Part shown: piece after piece, positions 35,907-47,019 of the stretch
Numbering within the stretch: the first letter of the stretch is position 1
Layout of the letters: the number at the start of each line of letters is the position of its first letter
Made by a program: the position numbers and the translations under genes
The notes under the pieces: model-generated
What the model was told of the DNA's origin: nothing
Databases searched by the model: none
Seen by the model: the letters and a program-made list of their open reading frames with translations, nothing else
Assembly (NCBI GenBank): GCA_013396915.1
Contig: VWZL01000903.1
Location: forward strand, 271,780 to 335,779
Direction of reading: 5' to 3'
DNA: 64,000 nt
From: Stercorarius parasiticus
Lineage: Eukaryota > Chordata > Aves > Charadriiformes > Stercorariidae

Positions 35907-36834
35907 TCATACCTAAGAACTTTTAGAGAGGATGCAGTAATGGAAGAACAGCAGACTAATGCTGTGTAGAACCTGCAGGACATTTTCAACGTTTACTGCT
36001 TCATCTACGTTGTCGTTACTAATAAAAGGCATAATACAGTTTAATAACTGAAGGGAAGCCACATAAAAAAAAATTGACTCACCCAGAACTCTGAGAGATG
36101 TGGAATGAATAAGGATGGTATTTTAAGCAGAACACTTAAGGGAAAAAAAATGCATTCTCCATTTGTGCCTTTTTACTCCTGTGCATGAAAGACTAGGGCA
36201 AAGAACTGAACACCAGAAGGGTGAGAGATATAATACTGGGGTATGCAGAACAGTCTTAAAGGCACCTTCTTAAAGAAATAAATGTACATAAATTAGATGA
36301 GCAATTTTGTAGAATTAGAAAATTACCTTTTCCAAAGGCTCCTACAAAAGAAAGTATTAATCTCAAATTAATTTGAGAGCGTGCACTTTTATATTGCTTT
36401 TGTTCTCCCATTTCAGTGCCTAACATTTGAAAAAGCTCTTTTCTTCAGAGCCCTACCAATCAGAACCTGGCCTTTAAAACATTTCAAAAGATGATAGCGC
36501 TTGTGACCATCAAATAATCCCTTCTTATAATTCTCGTCTTTATAATCAATCTTTGTAAAGAATTCACGTTGTAAATCTGTAGGGACCTAACCTTATTGCT
36601 GGTTTCCCAAAGAATTCAAGCCACTGATGTCTTCGCATGCTCAATGTCACTGCTTTTAAACAGCACTTTCCAGAGGAAACTTCAGCATTTCAAGCATATC
36701 AGTGAATGATATTGAAAATGTCCAGTTGCAAAACGTTTGTTAGACCTCTGTTATACTTTAAATCATTTCAAATGTAAAATATAATTCCTACTGTCATGGG
36801 ATGCTTCTAGTTCTGGTGAACACTGCTTTCTTAC

Positions 36835-36901
36835 CTTAGTAAGTAGAGGTAAAAAAGACAGGGGCACCACCTGTCAAACTGCATGGTTATCCCTGGAGAG
36901 G
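36835..36901 (-). other. Candidate exon C of an unidentified minus-strand gene
   Basis: This 67-base minus-strand segment follows an acceptor with a pyrimidine tract (TTATCTTACTGCATTTCAG, ending at 36902) and ends at a near-consensus donor (ACTAAG before GTAAGA at 36834). Two of its three frames hit stops. The third (SPGITMQFDRWCPCLFYLYLL) is open, and it is the frame needed to follow candidate exon B, which leaves one base, while exon C starts with two. It ends with two bases, as candidate exon D requires. The peptide is hydrophobic at its end and matches no family I know. Confidence 0.22.
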
Positions 36902-37120
36902 CTGAAATGCAGTAAGATAATTCAGATACTTGCAGGTATAAAAAGCAAACTGGGAAGCCACCTACACGTCTCCCTTCCCTCACCCTGCTCTGCAGCCCAG
37001 CCATGGTGACGACCCCTACCTCTGCCCGTGCCCATCAGAAGGAAGCAAAGTGCCTGCGTGCACAGAGAATGAGGCAAATTAAGTACCCTCAGGTAGGGTG
37101 CCATTACAGAAGGCACCTAC

Positions 37121-37317
37121 CCTGAAATCTAGGCAAAGGTAAAATATTGATTCGGGCTAAAATAAGACTTGGCACTCGCTCATAAAGATACTCTCTGGAT
37201 GTGGTAATACTTAAACTAACTGGAAATTTTCTACCTGAACTTTCTTCTGTCAGAAGAGACAGTGTCACTGAACCAAACTTTCCCACAGGAACACACTGAT
37301 TTCCACAGCAACACAAA
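37121..37317 (-). other. Candidate exon B of an unidentified minus-strand gene
   Basis: This is a 197-base minus-strand segment. Upstream is an acceptor with a plausible branch point (TTCATGACTGATATTTCAG, ending at 37318). It ends TTTCAGG before GTAGGT, a strong donor at 37120. One base completes the codon split by candidate exon A, then 65 codons are open, then one base remains. The peptide includes GKFGSVTLSLLTEESSGRKF and ITTSREYLYERVPSLILARI, alternating polar and hydrophobic residues as in beta-strand or helical proteins. An alternative acceptor (GTGGAAATCAG, about 37294) would break the phase with exon A. I do not recognise the family. Confidence 0.25.
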
Positions 37318-38245
37318 CTGAAATATCAGTCATGAATTTTCTTCAAAGGAAAAATGTTGGCACTTGCACAGCTCTACCAAAGGCTGCAACTGAGCTGTAA
37401 CATACATACTTGAATTCACACTGAAACCGCAAAGCAGCTTTTCTTCATGTAATATTACAATGTGGAATGCTTTTGGACCAGTAGACTATAGCCTGCAAAT
37501 CTGAATGCAACTTGTATATGATTGACATTTTATGCTACCTCAATAATGAACAAAGCCAAAGTGACAATTCTTTTTCACTCTCCAAACTCAATGAATGTCA
37601 GAGGACTCCAGAAGAGAGAGAGCTTTTCTTTTTTTAACTTTACTGCTGACAAAGAGAGTTTGCCATTGCCTTCAGAAGAATAATTTTATTTTTCTTCCAG
37701 ATACTTGATGAATTCTAGAAGCCACCTTGCTTCCTCTGTTAGGGCCTCTAGTACTCCTTAATGGAATTAGTTGCTCTCTACTGTGCAAAGCATACCTTCA
37801 CAGATACTGATGTGGTTCGTGCAGATTTCTTCTAACCAGGTAGTGCATCCTTATTGTCTTATTTGAGAAATGAAAAAGGAACATTTTTAAACATCTAGTC
37901 TTGTTAACCTACAACTCAGAGGAGGTGGTTAATGAGGGAAGCAAATAATTTGACTGAACAGTTAATAACTTTTACTTCCCCTCTGTCTTTTTTCCAAATG
38001 AATCCAAGTAGGAGCAATGAGCTAAGCACGTGTGACAGGGAAGAGTGGTGGTCTGAGTCACCTGCATACCATAATATGATGGACAGTACATGATCTGGGA
38101 GAAGGATTTGCTGCAACGCGCCCCCTTCCTTCTCATTTTCTTAATGCATTGGTGAGATGCTGAATGGCTTTTACATTACTCATTTAGCTACAAAAGCATA
38201 TGAGTTCCAAGCATGAACAGAGGGCCTCTTTATAACAGAAGCACT

Positions 38246-38434
38246 CTAGGGGTACATTGGGGGTTCAGAGATGTCCTCCTGAACCCACGCAATGGATGCC
38301 ATTGTCATGTCAGGTATCCGAAAGTGCAGAGGGGTCATTCTAGCACTCTTGGCAACATCAGTTGATCCAAAGGCAACACAGAAATACCTCTGTTTCCTCT
38401 GCTTCAGTCGCTGAGATATCAGTATATCAGACAA
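38246..38434 (-). other. Protein-like open frame, unidentified
   Basis: This minus-strand frame is open for 62 codons and includes QRLKQRKQRYFCVAFGSTDV and ARMTPLHFRIPDMTMASIAW. It reads more like protein than most frames here, but it starts from TTG and ends at a TAG at 38246. It overlaps the end of the neighbouring frame (38427-38647) in a different phase, as would be seen if an old coding sequence had been frameshifted. It has no recognised motif. Confidence 0.15.
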
Positions 38435-38647
38435 TGGAACGGGTGGGGGCTACAGCATCTGTGAGAGGTGGAAATTGCACCTTCCTGTGTATCTCACACA
38501 TGATCCTGCCAGAGGACTCTGCCTGTCGTACAGCAGCATAGCCAATCTTTTGCTCTGTGATGTTATGCTCAAGACACAAATGCTGATTAGGTGAACGAAA
38601 ATATTTACCAAATGCATCAGACAGGTGGGATCTGTCATAGTTTTGCC
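38427..38647 (-). other. Candidate exon or decayed coding segment, unidentified
   Basis: A very strong minus-strand acceptor (GCCTTTTTCACTTTTTTTAG in essence, ending at 38648) precedes a frame open for 72 codons that includes YDRSHLSDAFGKYFRSPN and HNITEQKIGYAAVRQAESSG. It stops at a TGA at 38429-38427. A donor-like AGGAAG before GTGCAA lies about 170 bases in. The segment cannot follow candidate exon A (40855-41052) in frame, because that junction runs into a stop after three codons. It is therefore either an alternative exon, part of a different transcript, a decayed retrocopy, or chance. I do not recognise the peptide. Confidence 0.2.
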
Positions 38648-38832
38648 CTAAAAAAGTGAAAAAGGCCAGTCCCAGCAGAGGGGAAATGTGAGGACAAATT
38701 CAATTTCAGGAGTCTCACACTTGGTGTTTGAGTGGCTACCTCTGCACTGCGATGCATCTACCTGCAAGCCACTGCAACATACAGTTTCCGGCCTGTTTGA
38801 TTCAGCTCCATCCAGGTAAGCCACCAGCTTTC

Positions 38833-39232
38833 CAACATACAAGGAGAGGCTGAGAAAGTTGAGACTGTTTGGACTGCAGAAAAGAAGGCTTGGGGGGCTC
38901 TTATCTATGTGTATAATACCTGATGGGGGGAGTAAAGAAACCAGAGACAGACTCTTATTCATGGAGCTCAATGAACGAGTGAAAGGCAACAGGCACAAAA
39001 TGAAATGCAGCAAAGTCTGCTTTAACAAAAGAAAATATTTTTTTCACTGTTGCCATGGTCAAACGGTGGAACAGGTTTTCCAAAGACACTGTGAAGTCCC
39101 CATCTGTGGAGGTATTCAAGACATGACTGGACACAGCCCTGAGCAACTGCTGCATCTCACCCTGCTATGAGCAGGAGGTGAGACTGGATGATGCCCACAG
39201 GCGCCTTCCAGACTCACCCGTGCTGTGATTCC
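38833..39232 (+). mobile_element. CR1 LINE 3' fragment, sense
   Basis: A sense CR1 begins abruptly with AGAGGCTGAGAAAGTTGAGA and GTTTGGACTGCAGAAAAGAAGG, the usual block of the C-terminal ORF2 region. It continues through TTTTTCACTGTTGCCATGGTCAAACGG, AACAGGTTTTCC and GAGGTATTCAAGACATGACTGGACAC. The 3' end (CAGACTCACCCGTGCTGTGATTC) carries one degenerate copy of the terminal octamer unit. The 5' boundary is a typical truncation point. The copy is moderately old, with no open ORF2 frame. Confidence 0.88.
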
Positions 39233-40854
39233 TCCTGCCCATTATCACCGTACAGCCTAACCAGAGTCATAAAATGCCCTAGTTCCAATTACCATGCTAG
39301 TGGATGCCGGGATGAAAGTAAATAAAAGAGAAAGGTAGTCTTATTAGAGATACAAGAAAAGGAAAGGTTTGTTTACATTCAGAGTAGATGACCTTCTATT
39401 ACTACAGGCAATACTCATGACAATGCTCCAGGTACCGCTGAATGCGCTTTATGTTTCTCAGGTACACACAGCCTGTGTTTTCATTGCACCACACACACTG
39501 ACCTGTGCAGTGATTTTCTTCGTTCTACCTCAAATTACATTCTCCAATTCATTCCCCCAAAGCAGTGAAAAGTATTTTCTACTCATTTATTTTTTAACTT
39601 AGAAATAAACTATTTCTGACTTGTCATGCATTCAATTTATAGTGAAAATTTCATTGTGACTTAAACTAATCGAACCACCTTTAATTCAGGAAGCCAATGA
39701 GCATATCTACTTTCACTCCCTCATTTCGCTCCAGATATCACCCAATGGTTAGATACAATATTAAACACTCAATATTAAGCACTGAAGCACAGGAAAGAAA
39801 ACTACAATTTAATTAAAGGATTGCTACAGCTTTTTAACAGACATATAATAGTTCCCTCACACTTGTGATTTGAAACAATCAGTCTGTCCACCATTTATCT
39901 CTCTGTGGCTGGGCTTAAAAAAAGAGGAATAGTTAGGGGCACTTATATTATTGTAACTAGTTTAATGATAAGTACAGAGGCCATTGTAAAAAGAAAGTGA
40001 TCATTGTGAAGAACTTAAACATTGTTATTTGAAAGTTTCAGAATTAAAATTAGGCTAAAAAATAAGCTTTAACGGCTCTTTCCGTCCACGCTAAATGGAA
40101 ACAATATTAATCTTTGCTCCTTGTTTCCAGCTGAAGTCTTCATTTATGCAACTAGCACAGCGGATACTGCACACTGTCTATGTAAGCTAGCTTTGTGCTG
40201 GGAAGTAAAGAGGAGTTAGGAAAGTACATCCAAAGCAGAAAGGAACAGTCAGTGCACTACTCAGTGCACTTTTTCCAGGAGTCAGCAAAAAGTGGAAAGG
40301 GATTCTTGACCTCTCAATTTTCTTGGGCATGAAACTATAGGTAATTTTCCTAACTCAGATATCTTGCCTATGTGCCAGGTTAGCTGAAGCTGCTCTGGAG
40401 TTCATCCTCCAGTTTGTGGAGTACCTACGAAACAAGCGATCAAGTAAGCAACTTCCCATAGACTCACTTTACATAGCAGTGGCACTCCCACAAACTGATT
40501 CAATCCCAAGCACCTCTGAGAGTTACAATAAATACTGCTTTAAGTACTGGTAGGTTTGTGTGTTAAAATGTTCTGTTGAGCAAATCCTGAAGAAAATTTG
40601 TTCTTTTTTCAGTGTTTTCTGCCCACGCACATCAACTTTACAGACATCATACCTTTGGTTTCCCCTCTCTCACAAAAAAATATCTTTCCATGGACCAACC
40701 TGGGAATATCCTGATAACACATTTTAAATAATCACTTGCTTTTCTCCTAAAAAATTCTAGATGTAAGTTGGGTTTGGAAAAAATCTCTTTCAACTCAAAA
40801 CATAGAGATATTGCTATCAATACTGAAATCATCAAAAGAGATGCAGGCACTTAC

Positions 40855-41052
40855 ATATAGTTAAGGCGCAGCACGATACCATGAGTATCCATGCTCAGAA
40901 CAACATAAAAGGAGATAATCTCACTATTTTGTTCGTATGTTGTTGGGAAACTTTTTGAACTATGTGGGTCATTTGAGGAATCATCGCCACTGTGATACCT
41001 GCCATGGATTGTGAACAGGAAGACATCACTCTTCTCATATACAGGCCATAAA
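40855..41052 (-). other. Candidate exon A of an unidentified minus-strand gene
   Basis: This 198-base minus-strand segment has the best splice signals in the window. A branch-point-like CTAATGAC and the tract CTGTCCCCCTAACTCCATTTTGCTCAG end at 41053, and the segment ends AACTATAT before GTAAGTGCC, a consensus donor at 40854. It contains one leading base, 65 open codons and two trailing bases. The peptide includes PVYEKSDVFLFTIHGRYHSG and YEQNSEIISFYVVLSMDTHG, with mixed charge and no low complexity. It can join candidate exon B (37121-37317) in frame. I do not recognise a family, the first exon is not found, and chance is not excluded. Confidence 0.3.
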
Positions 41053-43369
41053 CTGAGCAAAATGGAGTTAGGGGGACAGCGTCATTAGAAAATACATGCT
41101 GTGTGAGTAACAGTAACATCACTTGCAACAATCTTGAGTGGTTTTTTAAAATGAAGCTGAAAGTAGGAAGCAGTCCTAGGAGAGAAGCTTTTAGAAGACG
41201 TGAAAAGGTATACACTGGGGAAAAGTGTTAAAATGTTACTATCTGACAGAGTTTGGAAAACAGATGTTAGCCCAATGAGATCTCACAAAAAGTTTCTTTC
41301 ACGCACACACTTTTTTTTTTCCCCCTCAAATTGTAAAATCCAATCACAAATACGTCAGTGGGATTTTTCTACTCCTAATCTGAAATGACAAGTAGCCAAA
41401 TCAGGATAATATGAAAATGAAACACCAAAAAAAGGAAAAAATAATGACAAGATTCAGATGATAAAAATTTGCTCCAGATGTAGCTGATACCATTTTTATT
41501 TGCCTCTAAATTTGGAATTTTACTGTGAAGTCCTAAATCACACAGATTTCAATCCCCCGATTCATGTGCTTTATTAACAAAAAAGCCATTTAACACCGTG
41601 TTGTCCAGACATGATATCAAACTGAGAGCCACAGGCAAAAAACCCCTGTGATAAACGGCTAAATGGGAACAGGCTGACAGTGTTTTGATTTGTAGTAGGA
41701 CTACTTTTCCCTTGTCTACTGGGTTATTAAAATCCACATGCTGATGTATTGAAATAACCTTTTAAAGAAGAAGGTAGCCTCGTCCTTGGCAAAGTTTGAC
41801 CTTAGACTGTTTCAGCAGCGTGACACAAAATGTCTGGTGACACAGGAGTGGGGACAGAACAGAGCGTCAGATCCCTTGCTATTCTTTTACCGTTCTGTAA
41901 ATCTGCCTGGTCTCCATACTGAACACAGCCAGGGCTGTTCAGCATACCATCGCGCATGAAAAAGTATGCAGCTTGCTCAGGGAAAAAGTGAAGTTCCCAG
42001 TCTGAAGCATGTAGGTACAGGTTAGATGTGGAAAAAGAAAAAAAAAAAATCCCAGTTCATTCCAGAAAATTCAATAGTCAAAGTAAGCAGAACAAAGGTT
42101 TAACAGCCGTGCTCACTCGTGGGGTTTCTTCCTGTTGCTGATGAAGGTCTGAATTTCTCCGGCCCCTCTATGAATGCAGAATATAGGAAATCTGATGTCT
42201 CTCTGATGGCAACGGAGGATATTGCAGTGAGAGACCAAGAGCAGGTTAAAAATAATCTTAAAACCCCCTATTATTTAAGTTAATAAATCTGTAAAAGGTA
42301 GTGTTCAAAGAATGAGCAAAGACCTCTTATGGCTCTGTGAATTATTTTTCATACCAGTATATAATTTTCTTTACATTAATTAGAATCACGTTCACTACCC
42401 AATGAATTCTCTCTGAATTAGAACACAGTCAGACAAAAGGTTTGCCGATTCCCACCCATCTTGAAATCTGAATAGATTAGTGCTGAGTAAAATGACATTA
42501 TATAGTTTGAAAACGTCCTCCACCCACCAGAATATTTAAAAAATACATTTTCCATGCACAGATTTTTTTTTTTTTTAATGAATACAAAATACTTCAGTTC
42601 AGGCCTAAAACATTTATCCTATTTTTTGGATGAGCTGACCTCTGGAAACACCTAGTTTAAACTGACTAGTTGTTTAATTAGATTTCACCTAGTTTTACAC
42701 AGTTATCCCATCCTCACTGTCCTTCTGGACAGTGCAATTCAAGGCTGTGATTAGTTAGCTAATGCCCAAGAAAGATGTAATTGGAATCCTTGTCTAATTT
42801 TAACAGAGAGAAGACAGAAGTCTTTTGAGAAAGTTTAATTAATACACAGATGAATACTGTTCAAACACCTCTAATGGAACCCACACAAAACTTTTTTAAT
42901 AAAAAATACTGAATTACAGGGAAAGTATTTTCTATTAGTAACATAAATGCACAGCCAGTTTCCTGGCATTCACATAGATGTATCAAAGGCTGCTTTACAT
43001 TAGTTTCTTCATCCACAAACTACCATAGAGTAAGGTTTATGAGACTTGGGCTGAGTTGTCCCTCTTAGTCACAGGTGGTTATCACCAGGTCACAGCTAGC
43101 TGTAGACTAACAAGCATTATTTTTCACTCCTCCTCACAGCTCCCTGAAGAACTACTGCTACTTTTGTGCTTGCTGCTCTGGGGAAGGGGGTTAAAGGTGC
43201 TCTTCTAAAAGCAACACCTCTATATCAGATCAGGACATAGTATTCTCCAAGGCTAGATTAAGCCTCAGCGTAAGGTTGACACAAAAGAATGTGCAGAGAG
43301 AACTACTACTCCAGTGTTTCAATTACTGCATCCCATTAAACTAAATACGGCCAGCTATGCGCCACCTAA

Positions 43370-43400
43370 AAAAAAAAAAAAAAGAAAAAAGAAAGAAAAA
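43370..43400. repeat. Poly(A) / A-rich tract
   Basis: A run of about 14 A residues is followed by GAAAAAAGAAAGAAAAA. No retroposon body precedes it on the plus strand that I recognise. Confidence 0.75.
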
Positions 43401-44124
43401 TTGGATCAAAGAGTTGAGTTTACTAAAATAAGATTTGACCAAAAAAAACCAAAAAGAAAATCACAATGCTTCCAAAATCTTGAAAATTTCTGTGGAAGCT
43501 CCCATGGTCAGGCATTTTAGGAGATAATTACTCTATAATTCTCTATTCGCAAAGCTTAGTACCATTGCCATGGTACCATAGTTCATGAAAGATGAAAAGA
43601 AGTGAATGTAAACAGAAATGAAAATTGAGGAGGCTATCTTCATTGTCCAAACTGGCAGAAATGCAAAGAGAGGAAAAGCAGCGCTATTGGTGAAGAACAG
43701 ATATGTATTCTTTCCCTGTCTTAACAACCTTAAGGACTTAAGATTCACAAAAAGAGTACAAATTAGAAAAACAGTACATATTTTAACCAAATATATAACA
43801 TATAGCAATAATATATATATTTTTAAATCAATTTAAGTTCCATATCTATGAAGAAGAATGGAAAGCACAGATTTCTATGTTACCAATCACCTCTGTGGCT
43901 GATCAGCTGCGTCTAGAAGGACAAAATGAAGGTTTCTGTGCATAGCTTTTTCTCTCAGTACAGCAAGGAAGTGGTCAGGGTCATCTCACGTATGCTTATT
44001 AGTTAAGGATAAGGTTAACTTCCTGAAAATCATGCAACTGATACTAAAACGCATTGAGTATAGAATAGTACTTTTACATTTTGAATAGACAATGACTGTG
44101 AAAATTGCAGACTGATACATGAGA

Positions 44125-44245
44125 TAGAGTAACCTCCAGATTGACCTGCTTGAGCAGGGGGGTTGGACCAGACGACCTCCAGAGGTCCCTTCTGACCTCA
44201 ACCATTCTGTGATCTTGTCATTCTGTGACTCTGTAGCTCTGTGAT
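44125..44245 (+). mobile_element. CR1 LINE 3' tail, sense
   Basis: About 120 bases of a CR1 3' end: TTGAGCAGGGGGGTTGGACC, AGACGACCTCCAGAGGTCCC, TTCTGACCTCAACC, then a run of degenerate octamers (ATTCTGTGATC, ATTCTGTGAC, CTCTGTGATC). The expanded terminal octamer array marks the 3' terminus of an element truncated almost to its tail. Confidence 0.9.
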
Positions 44246-47019
44246 CAAAGTACGTTTTTTATTCTACACGCCCCCCCCAATGCAATGAATTGTGATTGTC
44301 CTGTGAGTATAAACTAGTTCAGAATTCATAGATATCTATGGGATGAAAACACCGCAAAACCCAAAAGTTTCTGCATTGAAACAGTGTAGCCACACTGGGT
44401 CCTTGTAAAGATCGGGCCAATGTGTTCAGTTCATCAACTGGCTGATTGATCCCAAGGACTATTTTAGCAAGCAGCCTTCAGAGCAGCCATTGGTTTTATC
44501 ATGGGTTGTGCTGACCCACAGAGTTGAAGGATAATTGAAACACTGATATTCAAGATTAGGTCAATGCCTTTTGTCTAGATTATGCTTATAACAGTCAAAG
44601 GAACTGACAGACTTATTTTTATCTTGCTATGCATTAATTTTGTATTTAGGTTTAAATAACGGAATGTATGGAAGAGAATAATGGAAAAAATGGAAATTAA
44701 GGGAGCAATTCTTTTAGGATAAATACAGCACAAATGGAATTCTAGGTGTGTGTTTGGTAAGTTAATGTCTTGCCCCTACACAACTTCCGGCTTAAGTCTT
44801 TAAGGCCTCTTTAAGGCAGAAAGAGAAACTGTAGTAGCCAGGCAACAGTGACTTGAAGAATGAATGTGGTTGAAGAATCTCTGACTTTATGGATCCCATG
44901 GCTGAAGGTCTCCTCAAGATGGAACACAATGAGAAAAACTTTGCCTAAAAGTTAGCTGAACTGATAGATGCCAGACAGTACCTCCTCTGACTTAGGGACA
45001 GGAGAGAGTCTTTTCTCCCTGAACATACTTGCATACACAATTTTTGTCCTGTTTTTTGTCCTCTTGTCTGTGTTTTGAAAATAAATTTGCCTCTACTTGC
45101 TATTCAGAAGACTGTTATACAAATGGAAATACATATCTGCCAAGAAGAACTATTGCTTATCTTATCAGTTCGTACTCATGGCTCTTGGTTGAACATGAAA
45201 TACAGAAAATATATTGATTAGATAAATATATTTTTTGAGCCACTAAATACAGGAGATGACAAACAAAGTGATACTGAGTACTGACACATGCCAGAAGGAC
45301 AAGGATTACAGATGGCAATACGGTGTTTGAGTGACTAGGGCTACCTGGCCAGATGCTTCTTGATATGTTGACTTTTGACTTAAAGAAGATGAAATAACCT
45401 TCACTGTTATTTGACATCTGGAAAATCAGAAGCACTGACGGAACCATGAACAGTACATTAGGAGTTTGTGAGTTATTTTTCTAAAATTAACTCAGGCACA
45501 CAGACTGCTATGGAAAATGCTCCAGAAAAAAAAGCAACAATAATCAAAAAAGAATGAAACAGACTGAAAAAATAACTTCACCCTAGAGCAAAACCCACCC
45601 AAGAATTCCATTATAGAGAAGATAAGTAGCAGCTGTAGAGCACTCTTAGCCTATATGAAACGTACGCATAGGCAGCACCAATTCTCTGATGCACACCTCA
45701 TCATGGAAAGGCACCATACTCAGAATGGGAAGGCAGACGGTGCTTCCTCCATGGTAACAGGTGGCAATTACTATGGAGACGGATAGTCCCATGCTCTCAA
45801 ATTCACTTACTATGCTGATTTTGATTTCGTATGCAGAATGTTTCATCTGTGACAAGCATTGAGTCCACAGGGAAAAAGAGGAGAGGTGGCATAGCCAGAA
45901 ACATTGAGGCAGCTGTCTGAAGGTAATATCAAACTGACCACAAGGTAACTGAGAAAACAAAGAGGAAGCGGATGCAAAGAAGGCAAATAAACAAACAGGG
46001 AGAGAGGGCAGTAAATGCATGATATAGGATCCATGGAAAAATGAGAAAGAGGAAACAACAGGTGTTGCTGTGATCCTAATGTGAGTACAATAATGGGATC
46101 TTGAGGGACAGTCTATACTCCCCAGGGAGAGAAATGGGGAAAAATTTCCACAAGATTTTTTCAGGGGCGTCAAATTTTGCAAGTTTGTCTTAGGTTTTGT
46201 TTCCCAAAACTCCTGTTGTTTTTACCTTGTTGACAGTTATCTGGGTTTCACACCATTATAGAAATGTCCTTCTCACTAAAGAGGAAAAAGCGTATTATGC
46301 AGAATCCCCTTTAAACTTGAAGCAAAGACTTCTATGAATCTTGACATTCTCTATTGTATTTGCTAACCATCAGGTATTTTTCTCAATTTCTCTTTCCATA
46401 CTATCATTATTGAAATTGTGAAAAACTGAAGAATATTTTTTGCTACAGAAATAACAGAATAAATTTTAAAGATTTTCTTTCCTGATTCCCTCCTTTACTC
46501 TCTTGTTTGGTTAATGAGGTGGAGGATAACACAACTGATGAAGACTGAATAGTTGAATGAATTTGTTGAATAGATATAGGGAATCTAATTTCAATACAGA
46601 CCATAAAAATAATAGGTGATGTAAGCTTTTGATGTGCATTATTCAAGCTAGCCAAAAAGAAATAAAAAAGCCATTTCCAGTTTTCAAATCCTCTTTTGAA
46701 TACTGTGTGCCTTCATGGGGAGTACTTGATTTGAAAATGAACTTAAATCTAGACACCAAGACTACACTTTCTTTTTCCACTGTCTGAAAAAAAATTATTA
46801 CATTGCCCACCCCTTTCTGTTTCACTGGTATTACTTGTCAAATATTCCATTCATATGCTGTCACTCAAAATAACTTTGCTTGATTTTAGTTTGCTAATAA
46901 ATGCTTTCTTAAAAAATTCTGAGATTTATGGCTTTTGTCCCACTCTGCAATATTTTTTCAGATTATTTCATCTCTGTGTTCCCAATGATACATAATGTCT
47001 TTTCCTGAGGGTTCAGCTA
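44246..47019. other. Unique sequence with a long antisense open frame, no gene seen
   Basis: No classified repeat is seen. The longest open frame in the window (178 codons, 45646-46182 on the minus strand) lies here, but the complementary strand is simply purine-rich (GAGGAAGC, GGGAGAGAGGG and similar), which suppresses stop codons on the minus strand. The peptide is rich in F, S, L and C and has no domain signature. I do not call it a gene. Confidence 0.45.

Larger units (their letters stand above)
26976..38832. other. Unique AT-rich sequence, candidate exons only
   Basis: No classified interspersed repeat or recognisable gene is seen over nearly 12 kb. Separately listed items are the candidate exons 28983-29066 (+), 35210-35492, 36835-36901, 37121-37317 and 38427-38647 (-), the T run at 28966, the (TTTTG)n at 33679 and the CA/CATA tract at 35883. 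The long freedom from young repeats between 27000 and 38000 fits a region holding conserved non-coding elements, but that is inference. Confidence 0.45.
39233..44124. other. Unique AT-rich sequence, one candidate exon
   Basis: No classified repeat is recognised over 4.9 kb. It contains candidate exon A at 40855-41052 and a set of T and A runs (41309, 42035, 42561, 43370). The segment 42620-42800 is rich in homeodomain-type words and is discussed in the findings. Confidence 0.45.

Noticed and set aside
38648..39028. 126-codon minus-strand frame
   Set aside because: About half is antisense to the sense CR1 at 38833-39232, and the rest is discussed with the 38246-38832 finding. The joined frame is not a gene.
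45799..45845. 36-nt splice-bracketed segment on minus (ATGAAACATTCTGCATACGA start, GTAAGT donor)
   Set aside because: It is very short, lies inside the purine-biased segment and has no partner exon. Background level for a 64 kb search.
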